Positions 5,635 through 13,420 of a stretch of DNA of 22,757 bases are shown here, in pieces. A program made the translations under genes and the position numbers. The first letter of the stretch is position 1, and each line of letters begins with the position of its first letter. Under the pieces are notes generated by a model, which saw only the letters and a list, made by a program, of their open reading frames with translations, did no database searches and was not told the DNA's origin. Origin of the DNA: a virus; IMG/VR virus record IMGVR_UViG_3300044825_001413, positions 1-22,757 of that record; one strand, 5' to 3'.

Positions 5635-8600
5635 GCGGGGTTCGGGGGAGCGGAGATCGCGGGGAACGTGAAGACGCACGAGGCGGGGTCGCACGTCGTC
5701 GGGGACCACGAGAACGAAAGCCCGGGAATCGGGTTGAGGGTTTGCTGGCAAGCGTACAGGCTCTCGCAGCAGTTCGTGATCGTGGGCTTCGACGACATTC
5801 CGAGCGCCCTCTGCGCGATCGCGGTCGCGAGGACGTTATCGTTCACGAACAGGCACGAGCAGAGCGTCCCGATCTTGTTATCGAGGCATTGAATCTCGGT
5901 CTGAACCGTGGTGAAGTTCGTCGAAACCGCCGTGAAAGCGTTCGTGATCGTCGCCAGCATCGCGGAGATCGACGAGATAAGGTTCGTCCCGTCGGCTCGC
6001 ACCTTTGCGAGTTCGGCGTCGAGCGCCGCGGAGGCGCCCGCGAGGCTCTGCCAGAGCGCCGCGACTTGACCGCAGAGCCAGCAAACGACGGCGAGGATCT
6101 CGTAGTTCGTGCCGCCGAGCCCCGCCACCTTGTCGCGGAGCGCCTTCGTCTGGTCCCCGTGGACGGTGATCGAGTTCGCGAACGCCGCGTTCGTCTGCGC
6201 CTGACCGACGCCGACGATCACGGTACAGGCGGGCGTACAGGTCACGGCGGGGAGGACGCCGTTCGCCGAGCAGGACTCCTGATCGGCGAGGGCGTCGGTC
6301 ACGGGGCCGCCGCCCGGCCCGGGCGTGACGACTTGATCGGAGCAGATCGAGGCGAGGCCCGGCTGCCCGCCGCTTGCCGTCGTGCCCTTCAGGGTCTCCT
6401 TTAGGCACTCGTAGAGCGAGAGCATCTGCTCCTGCGTCCGGCGGAGTTCGTCGGCGCGAGTCGTGTCGGCCGCCGCGGAGCGGGCCGCCTCGACGTCGAA
6501 CCCGCCGAACGAGGCGACCGTGCCGCAAAAGACGGTCGTCGTCTTCGCGACGAAATCCCACTCCGCCGCGATCTCCCAAAGGTTCGACGCCCGGGCGACG
6601 GCGGTACGGGGGCTCGGGTCGATCGTCACGATCCGGTCGAGGCGGGCGTAGTCCGTGTCGAGTTCGTTCGCGATCACGAACTCGCCTTGTTCGGCGATCG
6701 TGCCGTAGACGTCGAGGATCGCGTCGGCGATCTTCGTATACTCGGCGTCCTCGCTCGTGCCGCCGTAGTTCGGGTCGTCGATCACGAGGACGCGCCGCAC
6801 GCCCGGGTCGCCGTAGCGGGGAGCGCCGCCACCGTTCCAGAGCGCCGGATCGTAGGAGTACGCCGTGCCGCGGAACCCGGTCGAGGGGACGCGGAGCATC
6901 GGCACCGCGTCAGGGGCGCCGGGATCGACCGTGAACTTGGGGAGGTCGAGTTCGACGTCGTGCGCGACCGTCATCCCGCCGTCGTCGCACGCCGCCTCGC
7001 CGGGCTTCACGGCGGGCCGGTCGAGCGTGACCTTGTGGTACGTCGCGTTCGGGGTTCCGGTGACGGTCCCGAGCGAGTCGTCGATCATCTTCTCGATTCG
7101 GGCGTGAGCCTCCTCGATCGTGAACCGTGCGGGGTCGCTCGGGTCCGCGTTCACGATCCGCGCCGTGACGCACGCGACGTTCCCGACACCGACCGTCGGG
7201 TCCGTGATGTTGAAGGACCGGAAGACCTCGGAGAACCCGTTCCCGTCCGCCTCGTCCTCGACGATCTGAAACGTATCGCCCGGCGCCGGGCCCGCGCCCT
7301 GCCACGCCACGGCGTCGAGCGTGATCTGCCCGCCCGCCCCGTTGCCGTTGCTCTTGATCGTGTACCGGTTCCCGTTCTCCGCGCCAGACGTGAAGACGAG
7401 GACGTTCGGCGCCCACTCGTTCGTCTCGGAGACGAGCGCCGCGGTCGGGACCACGATCATTTCCCCGCCGCCGCCGACACCCGTCCCGTTGACGACGCCC
7501 GTCGCCCTCGCCTTGAACCGGTCCGAGGAGTTCCAGAGGGCTTCCAGAGCGGGATCCCACGCCGAGGAGAGGTCGCCCGCCGAGAGCCGGATCGTCGAGA
7601 TCGGGGGGCGGTACTGCCCGCGGATCAGGACCGCCGTGTAGTTCGCCCGCGGCAGGGTCGAGATCCGCCCCGTGACGTGCCGCGTCGCGAGGGCGATCGT
7701 CGTCGCCGCGCCCGCGCTCCGGTCGAGGAACGCCCACTCCTGCGTCTCGGGGTCCACGTCCCACCCGTAGGAGGGCGCGTACCGGAGGAGCGCCTCGATC
7801 GCGTCATGGACGTTGCCGGAGATCGTGATCGAGGGCTTCACGGCGTCGAGCGCCGCGACGCCCGCGGGGATCACGGTCCCCGAGGCCGGGGCCGCCCCGA
7901 CGTCGCGGAGCCCGCCGGAGCCCGCCTCGTGGTTCGCGACGATCCACTCGATGATCTGCCCGAGCGTCTTCCCGCTCCGGTCGGCGCGGTACTGCGCGTG
8001 TCCGGTCGGGAGGTTGAACGAGACCGTCCCCTCGTTCGTGTCGGGATCGACGATCGGGACGTCCTGCGCGAGTTCCTTCCGCGAGCAGACCTCGTACTCG
8101 CTTCCCTCGGTCGAGGGCGTCAGGTTCCCCGTCGCCGCGCGGAGGAACCCCGAGGCGAGCCAGACGCCGTTTCGGATCACGGCGACCTCGGCGCCGGGCA
8201 CGAGGGCGGGCTCCGTGAACCGGTTCAGGTCTCGGAGGACGACGCTCGCCTCGGTGCCGTAGGACCGCCTCGCCTTCACGAGAACGATCCCGAGCGCCGA
8301 GAACTCGCTCTCCGAGAGATAGCGTCCGTTCACCACGAGGAACGTGCCCGTCCCGAGCGTGCCGGGCCCCGCGTACTCGTCGGCGAAATCGCGGAGAATG
8401 AGGTTGTCGTAGATCACGTCGTCGTCGAGCGAGTTCGCGTCGAGGCCGAGGATCACGCCGCCCGGCCCGCCGAGCCGAGCCGCGTCCGTGTCCGAGAACG
8501 TGAACTCCTCGCTCGCGACGCGAAGCACGAGATCGACCGCGCCGTCGGACTCCTCGGCCGACAGGTAGAGGGCGACCCCCGCGTTCATGTTCGCGGGCGT

Positions 8601-8990
8601 GACGACCGAGAGGTTCGTCCACGCGATCAGGTCCGTAAAGGCACCCGCGACGCGCCGACGGAGCCGGATCCGGGGCGTGCCGATGTTGGAGTCGAGGGTC
8701 GCGTAGTACCCGTTCTGCCCGTCGTCCGAGCATCGCACGGCGAGTTCGGCGTAGCGTCCGGCTCCCGCCGCGTTCTTCCAGACGAGCGAGACGTTCGCCG
8801 CGTAGTTCGCCCTGCCGGGGCGGGCGTCGGCGAGGAGGCGCCACGCGGAGCCGACGCTCGCGTGCGCCCGCCCGGCGTTCGCCCAGATCGGAGGCGGGTA
8901 CGTCGCGTTCCCCTCGACGCGGGCGAACCCGTGATCCGTCCACGGGTCGCCGTTCGTCCCGGTGAAATCGGTCAGGGAGAAATCCGCCAC
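5631..8990 (-). CDS. Tail hub/tip protein with N-terminal lectin-like domain and Cys-rich C-terminus
   Basis: 1119 aa from GTG 8990; GGAG lies 9 nt upstream, and those 9 nt are almost entirely one copy of the 10-bp motif. Residues 1-205 look like a concanavalin-like beta sandwich ending in YDNLILRDF. Residues about 210-480 (VVLRDLNRFTEPALVPG, then NVHDAIEALLRYAPSYGW) resemble the beta-rich hub domains of gpD/gp27-type tail proteins. Residues about 500-850 are further tail-like beta domains. The last 257 residues are helical with about 15 cysteines, including CWLC, CSC, CC and two C-x3-C. It follows the tape measure and a minor tail gene, where distal tail, hub and receptor-binding proteins are encoded. 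The lectin-like domain may bind host glycans. Confidence 0.75.
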   Translation of the reverse strand: MADFSLTDFTGTNGDPWTDHGFARVEGNATYPPPIWANAGRAHASVGSAWRLLADARPGRANYAANVSLVWKNAAGAGRYAELAVRCSDDGQNGYYATLDSNIGTPRIRLRRRVAGAFTDLIAWTNLSVVTPANMNAGVALYLSAEESDGAVDLVLRVASEEFTFSDTDAARLGGPGGVILGLDANSLDDDVIYDNLILRDFADEYAGPGTLGTGTFLVVNGRYLSESEFSALGIVLVKARRSYGTEASVVLRDLNRFTEPALVPGAEVAVIRNGVWLASGFLRAATGNLTPSTEGSEYEVCSRKELAQDVPIVDPDTNEGTVSFNLPTGHAQYRADRSGKTLGQIIEWIVANHEAGSGGLRDVGAAPASGTVIPAGVAALDAVKPSITISGNVHDAIEALLRYAPSYGWDVDPETQEWAFLDRSAGAATTIALATRHVTGRISTLPRANYTAVLIRGQYRPPISTIRLSAGDLSSAWDPALEALWNSSDRFKARATGVVNGTGVGGGGEMIVVPTAALVSETNEWAPNVLVFTSGAENGNRYTIKSNGNGAGGQITLDAVAWQGAGPAPGDTFQIVEDEADGNGFSEVFRSFNITDPTVGVGNVACVTARIVNADPSDPARFTIEEAHARIEKMIDDSLGTVTGTPNATYHKVTLDRPAVKPGEAACDDGGMTVAHDVELDLPKFTVDPGAPDAVPMLRVPSTGFRGTAYSYDPALWNGGGAPRYGDPGVRRVLVIDDPNYGGTSEDAEYTKIADAILDVYGTIAEQGEFVIANELDTDYARLDRIVTIDPSPRTAVARASNLWEIAAEWDFVAKTTTVFCGTVASFGGFDVEAARSAAADTTRADELRRTQEQMLSLYECLKETLKGTTASGGQPGLASICSDQVVTPGPGGGPVTDALADQESCSANGVLPAVTCTPACTVIVGVGQAQTNAAFANSITVHGDQTKALRDKVAGLGGTNYEILAVVCWLCGQVAALWQSLAGASAALDAELAKVRADGTNLISSISAMLATITNAFTAVSTNFTTVQTEIQCLDNKIGTLCSCLFVNDNVLATAIAQRALGMSSKPTITNCCESLYACQQTLNPIPGLSFSWSPTTCDPASCVFTFPAISAPPNPA

Positions 8991-8999
8991 GTTTACACG
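8990..8999 (+). promoter_or_regulatory. Dispersed 10-bp motif, copy 2, in the ribosome-binding region of the tail hub gene
   Basis: The plus strand reads cgtttacacg. In the mRNA its complement occupies the spacer between the GGAG Shine-Dalgarno and the GTG start at 8990, overlapping the start by one base. The intergenic gap is only 15 bp, so the motif and Shine-Dalgarno fill it. Confidence 0.6.
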
Positions 9000-9005
9000 C
9001 TCCGA

Positions 9006-9704
9006 TCAGGGAGGGGTCGGCTCGTGCGCCGAGGCGACGAGGGGCTCCGCGACGCCGACGAGATAATACCGCACGTCGGGACGCCAGAACCCCGCGGCGG
9101 GGTCTCCGCTCGGGGGCGAGCCCTTGCTCATGCGGAGGAACTGCGTCGAGGGGTAGGCGAGGCAGACGTCCACGAGGTACCACGAGGACGTGACAGAGTA
9201 CCCCGTCGGGACGGTCACGGTCACGTCGCCCGCGGTGCGGGCGGAGATCGCCGAGACGAAGCCCTCGCCCGTGGTCGGGTTGCGGAGCAGGACGTATCGC
9301 CCGGCCGCCGTCGTCCACGAGCCCCCGAGGGCGCCGTGCGTGATCGTCCGCACGCCCGCCGCGTAGGAGCCGCCGGTCACGGCGCCGACCTTCGCGTCGT
9401 CCGGGCAGTACGAGAGGAACTGAAGCCCGTCGGCCGCGAGCCGGTGAAGGTTGCGCCCAAGGTAGGCGAGGTCGATCTCGGTCGCCGCGATCCGCGACAG
9501 GTCCGACCGCGCCGCGACGGGGGCGAGTTCGCACGCGACCTCGACGTCGATCCGCACGTTCGGCGAGTCGGGGTTCAGGGAGCCGTATGCGCGGAGAAGC
9601 CCGGAGCCGAACCCCTCGGTCGTCGTCTGCTCGGTGGGCCAGAACCCGACCACGTTGTCGCGGAGACGGATCCCGCCGTAGAAGCACGCGACGTGCCCGC
9701 TCAT
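9006..9704 (-). CDS. Minor tail protein
   Basis: 232 aa from ATG 9704, which overlaps the tape measure TGA by 4 bases. It begins MSGHVACFYGGIRL and is predicted mainly beta, with many Gly/Thr/Val strands and a few scattered Cys. There is no signal or membrane segment. Its place directly after the tape measure gene is where distal tail proteins are encoded. The short length and beta content fit a distal tail or tip-accessory protein. The specific family is not recognised, so the name comes from position. Confidence 0.7.
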   Translation of the reverse strand: MSGHVACFYGGIRLRDNVVGFWPTEQTTTEGFGSGLLRAYGSLNPDSPNVRIDVEVACELAPVAARSDLSRIAATEIDLAYLGRNLHRLAADGLQFLSYCPDDAKVGAVTGGSYAAGVRTITHGALGGSWTTAAGRYVLLRNPTTGEGFVSAISARTAGDVTVTVPTGYSVTSSWYLVDVCLAYPSTQFLRMSKGSPPSGDPAAGFWRPDVRYYLVGVAEPLVASAHEPTPP

Positions 9705-12112
9705 CGGCCACCCCCAAGGTTGCGGACGTTCTCCGACAGGCGCCGAACCTCGGCGCGGATCTGCTCCTGCTCGCGGCGGAGGCTCTCGACGGCGGACGAC
9801 ACGAGATCGGTCACGGCGCGGAAGCCCGTCGCGGTCTCCTCGGCGAGCCGCGTCACGGCGTCGCCGACACGCTGGAACTCGGTCGGGAGGGTCGCGACGT
9901 TCTCGGAGATCGTGCCGATCCCCTCCTCGACCTTGCCGACCGCCTCGCCGACCGCGGTCGTCGCCTCGGCGGTCGTCGCCGTCGCCTCGCTCGCCTTCTC
10001 GGCCGCGCCCTTCGCCTCCTCCGCCTTCGCCTTCGCCTCGTCGGCCGCCGCCTTCGCCTTGTCGCCGATCGTGGAGCCGTCGAGGCCGGGCAGACCCGGG
10101 ATCGAGGGGGAGCCCGGGAGGCCCGGCAGACCGGGCAGGGGGAGCCCGCCCGGCATCTGCGGCATCGGAGGCAGGGGCGGGAGGCCCGGCAGGGGGGCGG
10201 GCTTCGGGGCCGCCTTCTGCGCCGCCTCGGCCGCCTTCTGCGCCCGCCACTCGCTCTCGGTCGGACCGTCGGCCGAGAACATCCGGGTCTCCTTGACCCG
10301 AACGCCCTCGCCCCACCGACTGAAATACTTCGGGAGCCGCCGCTTCTTGCGGAACTCGCGCTCCTTGTCCGTCATGCCGTCGTCGCGGATCTTGCTCTGC
10401 TTCTCCTTCTCGGCGGTCTGATCCTTCTCGATCTCGGCGATCCGCTTCTGGTAGAGCGCCTCGGCCTTCGCCGCGTCGGCGCCCGCCTTCAGGAGATCGA
10501 CCTTCTCGCGCTCGGCGTCGAGCCGCCTCCGGGCCGCCTCGTCGGCCGCCGAGAGGTTCTCGATCTCGCGCTCGATCTCGTCGTTTACACGGGACCGAGC
10601 CTCGGCCTCGTCGTCGGCGATCTCGGCGAGTTTCGCCTCTAGGCGGAGCCGGGCGAACGGGTCGCCCTTCTCGTCGGCCGCCTTCGCCTCGGCGCGGGCC
10701 TCCTCGCGGCGGGCGTCGAACTCGCCCATCCCACGAGTACGCTTGCGGAGGTCGAGCGCCCCGCGCTCGTCGGTCCACCGCTCGGCGAACTCGGTCAGGC
10801 GCCGGGCCACCCGCTCGCGGTCCTCGTCGATCTGCTTCTGCCGCTCGGCCGCCGCCTCGGCACGCTTGCGAGCCGCGATCTCCCGCTCGATCTCGTCGGC
10901 GATCTTGCCCTGCCCGGTCGCCCGGAGTTCCTCGATCGTGCGGAGTTCGCTCGCGTACTTGCGGTCGTCCTCGGAGAGCCGGAGGACGCGGAGCGTCTCG
11001 CGCCCGCGGTCGGCGATCGCCTCGACCCGAGCCTTCTCCTGCTTCGCGATCTGCTCCTGCTTCTCCTGCTCGCCCTTATCCTCGGCCGCCTTCTTCTGCT
11101 CGCGGTACCGAGTGCGGGCCTCCTCGACGAGAGCCCGCGCCGCCCGGATCTGCTCGACCGTGCCGTTCTTGAACGCCTCCTGAAGAACGCCGAGTTCGGT
11201 CGCGATCGCCTTCTCCTCCTCGCTCGCTCGGAGGGACTCGGCCGCCTTCGCGATCTTCTGATTCAGAGAGGCGACCCGCTCGCGGTCCTCGCCGCTCTGC
11301 TCGGCGAGGAGCCCGGCGATCTCGGCCTCGCGAGCCGCGATCTCCGCGTCGATCGCGAGGATCGACCTCTTTTGCTGCGCCGCCGCCTTGTCGAGATCCT
11401 TCGCCTTGTCGGTCAGGATGCCCCGCCGCGTGGGGTCCGTAGAGCCCTTCGCCTCCTCGCGGACCCGGGCCGCCTCTCGGAGCGTGCGCTCGCGGGCCGC
11501 CGCCATGCGGTCGCGGGCCGCTCGATCGCTATCGAGCCCCTTCCGAGCCGAGTCGAGGTCGAGCCCGCGCTCCTCCTCTCGGACCGCTCGCTCGGGGTCG
11601 CGACCCTCCTCGGCCGCCCGGGCGCGGGTCGCCGCCACTCGCTCGCGGTCCCACGCCTCGCGGGCGCGGTCGGCCGCCGACGCGATCCGGTCCCCGATCG
11701 CCGAGGCGAACGCCTTCGCCCGCTTCTCGCCCTGCTCCATCTTCGCGACGATCGAGCCGATCAGCGTCCCGACGCCCGCGAGAGCGAGCCCGACGGGCCC
11801 GCCCGCCGCGAACCCCGCCGCGAGGCTCGTCGAGACCCGGAGCGTCGCACGCCCCATGCTCTCGCCCGCGGACTCGGCCGCCGCCATCCCCGCGACGACA
11901 CCCGTCAGGGCGCCGCCCGCGAGTTTGCGGAAGCCCTGAAAACTCTTGCCGATATCCGTAATCCGCTTCCCGAGGGGGACGACCTTCTCCGCGGCATCCG
12001 ACGCCGCCGCCCCGACGGCGCGGGTCTCCGCCGCCGCCTTCCGCATGACGTCGCCGGAGAGGTTCTTTGCCCGGACGACGATCTCTAGGGTCTTCGTGCT
12101 TTCGTCGCCCAC
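9701..12112 (-). CDS. Tail tape measure protein
   Basis: 803 aa from GTG 12112, with GAGGAG 9 nt upstream. The N-terminus (1-85) is a typical tape-measure start with the small-residue stretch KLAGGALTGVVAGMAAAE. A hydrophobic, Gly/Ala-rich segment follows at about 95-125. Residues about 130-620 are an almost continuous Ala/Arg/Glu coiled coil. Residues about 637-678 are Pro/Gly-rich with short collagen-like GLPGLPG steps. The C-terminus returns to coiled coil. By the usual scale of about 0.15 nm per residue, the tail would be roughly 120 nm long. No lysozyme or peptidase domain is visible. The position after the tail chaperone and before the minor tail genes is standard. Confidence 0.9.
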   Translation of the reverse strand: MGDESTKTLEIVVRAKNLSGDVMRKAAAETRAVGAAASDAAEKVVPLGKRITDIGKSFQGFRKLAGGALTGVVAGMAAAESAGESMGRATLRVSTSLAAGFAAGGPVGLALAGVGTLIGSIVAKMEQGEKRAKAFASAIGDRIASAADRAREAWDRERVAATRARAAEEGRDPERAVREEERGLDLDSARKGLDSDRAARDRMAAARERTLREAARVREEAKGSTDPTRRGILTDKAKDLDKAAAQQKRSILAIDAEIAAREAEIAGLLAEQSGEDRERVASLNQKIAKAAESLRASEEEKAIATELGVLQEAFKNGTVEQIRAARALVEEARTRYREQKKAAEDKGEQEKQEQIAKQEKARVEAIADRGRETLRVLRLSEDDRKYASELRTIEELRATGQGKIADEIEREIAARKRAEAAAERQKQIDEDRERVARRLTEFAERWTDERGALDLRKRTRGMGEFDARREEARAEAKAADEKGDPFARLRLEAKLAEIADDEAEARSRVNDEIEREIENLSAADEAARRRLDAEREKVDLLKAGADAAKAEALYQKRIAEIEKDQTAEKEKQSKIRDDGMTDKEREFRKKRRLPKYFSRWGEGVRVKETRMFSADGPTESEWRAQKAAEAAQKAAPKPAPLPGLPPLPPMPQMPGGLPLPGLPGLPGSPSIPGLPGLDGSTIGDKAKAAADEAKAKAEEAKGAAEKASEATATTAEATTAVGEAVGKVEEGIGTISENVATLPTEFQRVGDAVTRLAEETATGFRAVTDLVSSAVESLRREQEQIRAEVRRLSENVRNLGGGR
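10582..10591 (+). promoter_or_regulatory. Dispersed 10-bp motif, copy 3
   Basis: The plus strand reads cgtttacacg. It is inside the tape measure gene, where the coding strand spells Arg-Val-Asn as CGT GTA AAC. GTA for Val stands out against the GTC/GTG used around it. Confidence 0.55.
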
Positions 12113-12115
12113 GGG

Positions 12116-12927
12116 TCAGGACTCCTCGCGTGCCCGGGCCTCGCACGCCGCCCACTCCGCCTCGACGACGAGGAGGGCGGTCGCGAGGGCTCGGGTCTGG
12201 TCGAGCATACCGCCCGCCGCCGGAAGGTGCCCGTCCCTTCGCCAGAGGAACGCCTCGACGTACCCGATCACGCCCCGCTCCTCGACGCGGGGGCACCGGA
12301 GGAACCGGTACGCCCCGTCGCCGCGACAGTAGGGGCACGTCTCGTCGCCCCGCTTGCCCTCGCATCGGTGGCACGAGATCGCGTACCCGGGCCCCTCGCG
12401 GTCGCACCCCCACCGCTCGCGGTTCTCGGGGGTTCGGCACGCCGAGCCGCACCGGGGGGGAGTCTGCCCCCACCGTGAGCGGACCGCGAGGATCAGGCTT
12501 TTACCGCGGAGGGCCCGAGGGTGTTCAGGTCGTCGATCGCGTCGGCGAGTTCCATGCGCCACGCGCCCGGGATCCGCGCGATCGAGTCGTCGGTCGGGCG
12601 CCCCGCCTTGTCGGCCGCGAACGCCGGGGCCCCGCCGCCGCTCCACCCCGCGAGCCCGCCGCGGAGGTACTGCTCGACCATCGTCCCGGTACGGACCGAG
12701 GTCGCGCCGTCCTTCTCGACGACGCGGATCGCATCCTGAACCCGGGCGTACTCGCGAACGGTCAGGGGGCGGAGGAGCCACGTCACCCGCTCGCGCTCGC
12801 GCCGGGCGTTCTCCTCGGCGCGGGCCTCGCGCTCGGCGAGCGTGGTCGAGTCGATCGGGAGGTCGGGCAGGGCCCGATGCTCTCGGAGGACGTAGGGGAC
12901 GCGGGCCTCGGGGTCGATCCATGCCAT
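12116..12927 (-). CDS. Tail assembly chaperone, long form made by -1 frameshift, with zinc-ribbon-like extension
   Basis: Translation from ATG 12927 with a -1 shift after the AAA codon at 12501-12499 enters an open frame ending at TGA 12118-12116. The product is about 270 aa (143 + 127). The second frame has no ATG, GTG or TTG near its beginning, so a separate start is unlikely. The extension has a CxxxC, CHRC (CxxC), CPYC (CxxC) and additional Cys within about 55 residues, as in zinc-ribbon folds, then a helical end. A -1 frameshift between two overlapping frames just before the tape measure gene is the conserved gpG/gpGT arrangement of siphovirus tail chaperones. The exact slip site and its efficiency are inferred. 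Confidence 0.65.
12493..12927 (-). CDS. Tail assembly chaperone, short form
   Basis: 144 aa from ATG 12927, with AGAGGAG about 10 nt upstream inside a hairpin. The N-terminal half is charged and helical. WLLRPLTVREYARVQDAI (50-67), LRGGLAGW (88-95) and ARIPGAWRMELADAIDDLN (117-135) match the pattern of siphovirus tail assembly chaperones, which hold the tape measure protein during tube assembly. It sits immediately upstream of the tape measure gene. The frame ends in GTA AAA GCC TGA, the likely slip region for the long form. Confidence 0.8.
   Translation of the reverse strand: MAWIDPEARVPYVLREHRALPDLPIDSTTLAEREARAEENARRERERVTWLLRPLTVREYARVQDAIRVVEKDGATSVRTGTMVEQYLRGGLAGWSGGGAPAFAADKAGRPTDDSIARIPGAWRMELADAIDDLNTLGPSAVKA
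12496..12504 (-). other. Probable -1 ribosomal frameshift site
   Basis: The mRNA reads GTA AAA GCC in the zero frame, directly followed by the stop. A run of four A is rare in this GC-rich DNA. The A-site tRNA reading AAA can slip back one base and still read AAA. The P-site re-pairing (GTA to GGT) would be poor, so this is not a canonical X-XXY-YYZ heptamer. GC-rich sequence downstream could supply a stimulatory structure. Confidence 0.55.
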
Positions 12928-12930
12928 ACG

Positions 12931-12968
12931 GGCGGGTCTCCTCTGGTTCGCCCCAGAGGCTACCCGCC
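12931..12968 (-). promoter_or_regulatory. Two-part RNA hairpin enclosing the ribosome-binding site of the tail chaperone gene
   Basis: Outer arms 12931-12937 and 12962-12968 (ggcgggt/acccgcc) and inner arms 12940-12946 and 12953-12959 (cctctgg/ccagagg) are all perfect, with matching 2-nt internal loops and a 6-nt terminal loop. In the mRNA the 3' side carries AGAGGAG, the Shine-Dalgarno of the chaperone, and the ATG starts 3 nt after the hairpin. It may control translation, or end transcription of the preceding small unit, although there is no T-tract. Confidence 0.7.
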
Positions 12969-12994
12969 CGTCTGACAGAGCCGGGCGTCCCCGG

Positions 12995-13420
12995 TCACTC
13001 GCTCATCATGCGCTCCCACGAACACCACTCGTAGACCGTCCCGTCGGCCGCGACGTTCAGGAGGCCGATCCGGTCGTCGCCGCGGGCCTTCCGCTCGGCG
13101 ACGTAGGCGTCGATCAGGCGAGCCGTCTCCTCGGGCGTCCGCTTCGCCGCCGCCGCCGCCTCGGCCTCGCGGCGGGCGCTCTCGGCGCGGGCGCGGGCCG
13201 CCTCGGCGCGGGCGCGGGCGTTGCGGGCGTCGAGGCGCTCGCGGAGGGCCGCCTCGCCGAGCGCCGTCAGCATCGGCTCGCCCGAGCCCGTGCGCTCGAC
13301 GAGGAGGAGGGCGACGAGGCTCTCGACCGTCTTCGCCTTGCGGGAGAGGTCGGCGCCGCCCTTCTGGATCTTGCGGAGCGTGTCGGTCTGGTTGTCGGAG
13401 AGGTACAGGTTCGTCGTCAT
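12995..13420 (-). CDS. Winged-helix-like regulator candidate with coiled coil (short, internally initiated form)
   Basis: 141 aa from ATG 13420. Its own promoter-like sequence (13464-13491) and a GGAA-type Shine-Dalgarno precede the ATG. Residues about 8-55 have a pattern like MarR/PadR-type winged helices (SDNQTDTLRKIQKGG, then TVESLVALLLVER, then LTALGEAAL). Residues about 60-95 are an Ala/Arg/Glu helix, and the C-terminus has WCSWE. The frame is shared with a longer upstream start at 13744. The DNA-binding role is inferred from pattern only. Its place between tail genes, with separate promoters, suggests a moron or a late regulator. Confidence 0.6.
   Translation of the reverse strand: MTTNLYLSDNQTDTLRKIQKGGADLSRKAKTVESLVALLLVERTGSGEPMLTALGEAALRERLDARNARARAEAARARAESARREAEAAAAAKRTPEETARLIDAYVAERKARGDDRIGLLNVAADGTVYEWCSWERMMSE

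Noticed and set aside
6687-10421. Very long plus-strand open frame opposite the tail genes
   Set aside because: It crosses several well-supported minus-strand genes, is dominated by Arg/Asp/Glu from antisense codons, and has no family features; GC-rich DNA leaves antisense frames open by chance.
476-12978. Shared 12-mer cccgtctgacag at 476-487 and 12967-12978, with ctgacag also near 1901 and 2836
   Set aside because: Chance 12-bp matches are expected in a window of this size and composition, and the contexts are unrelated.
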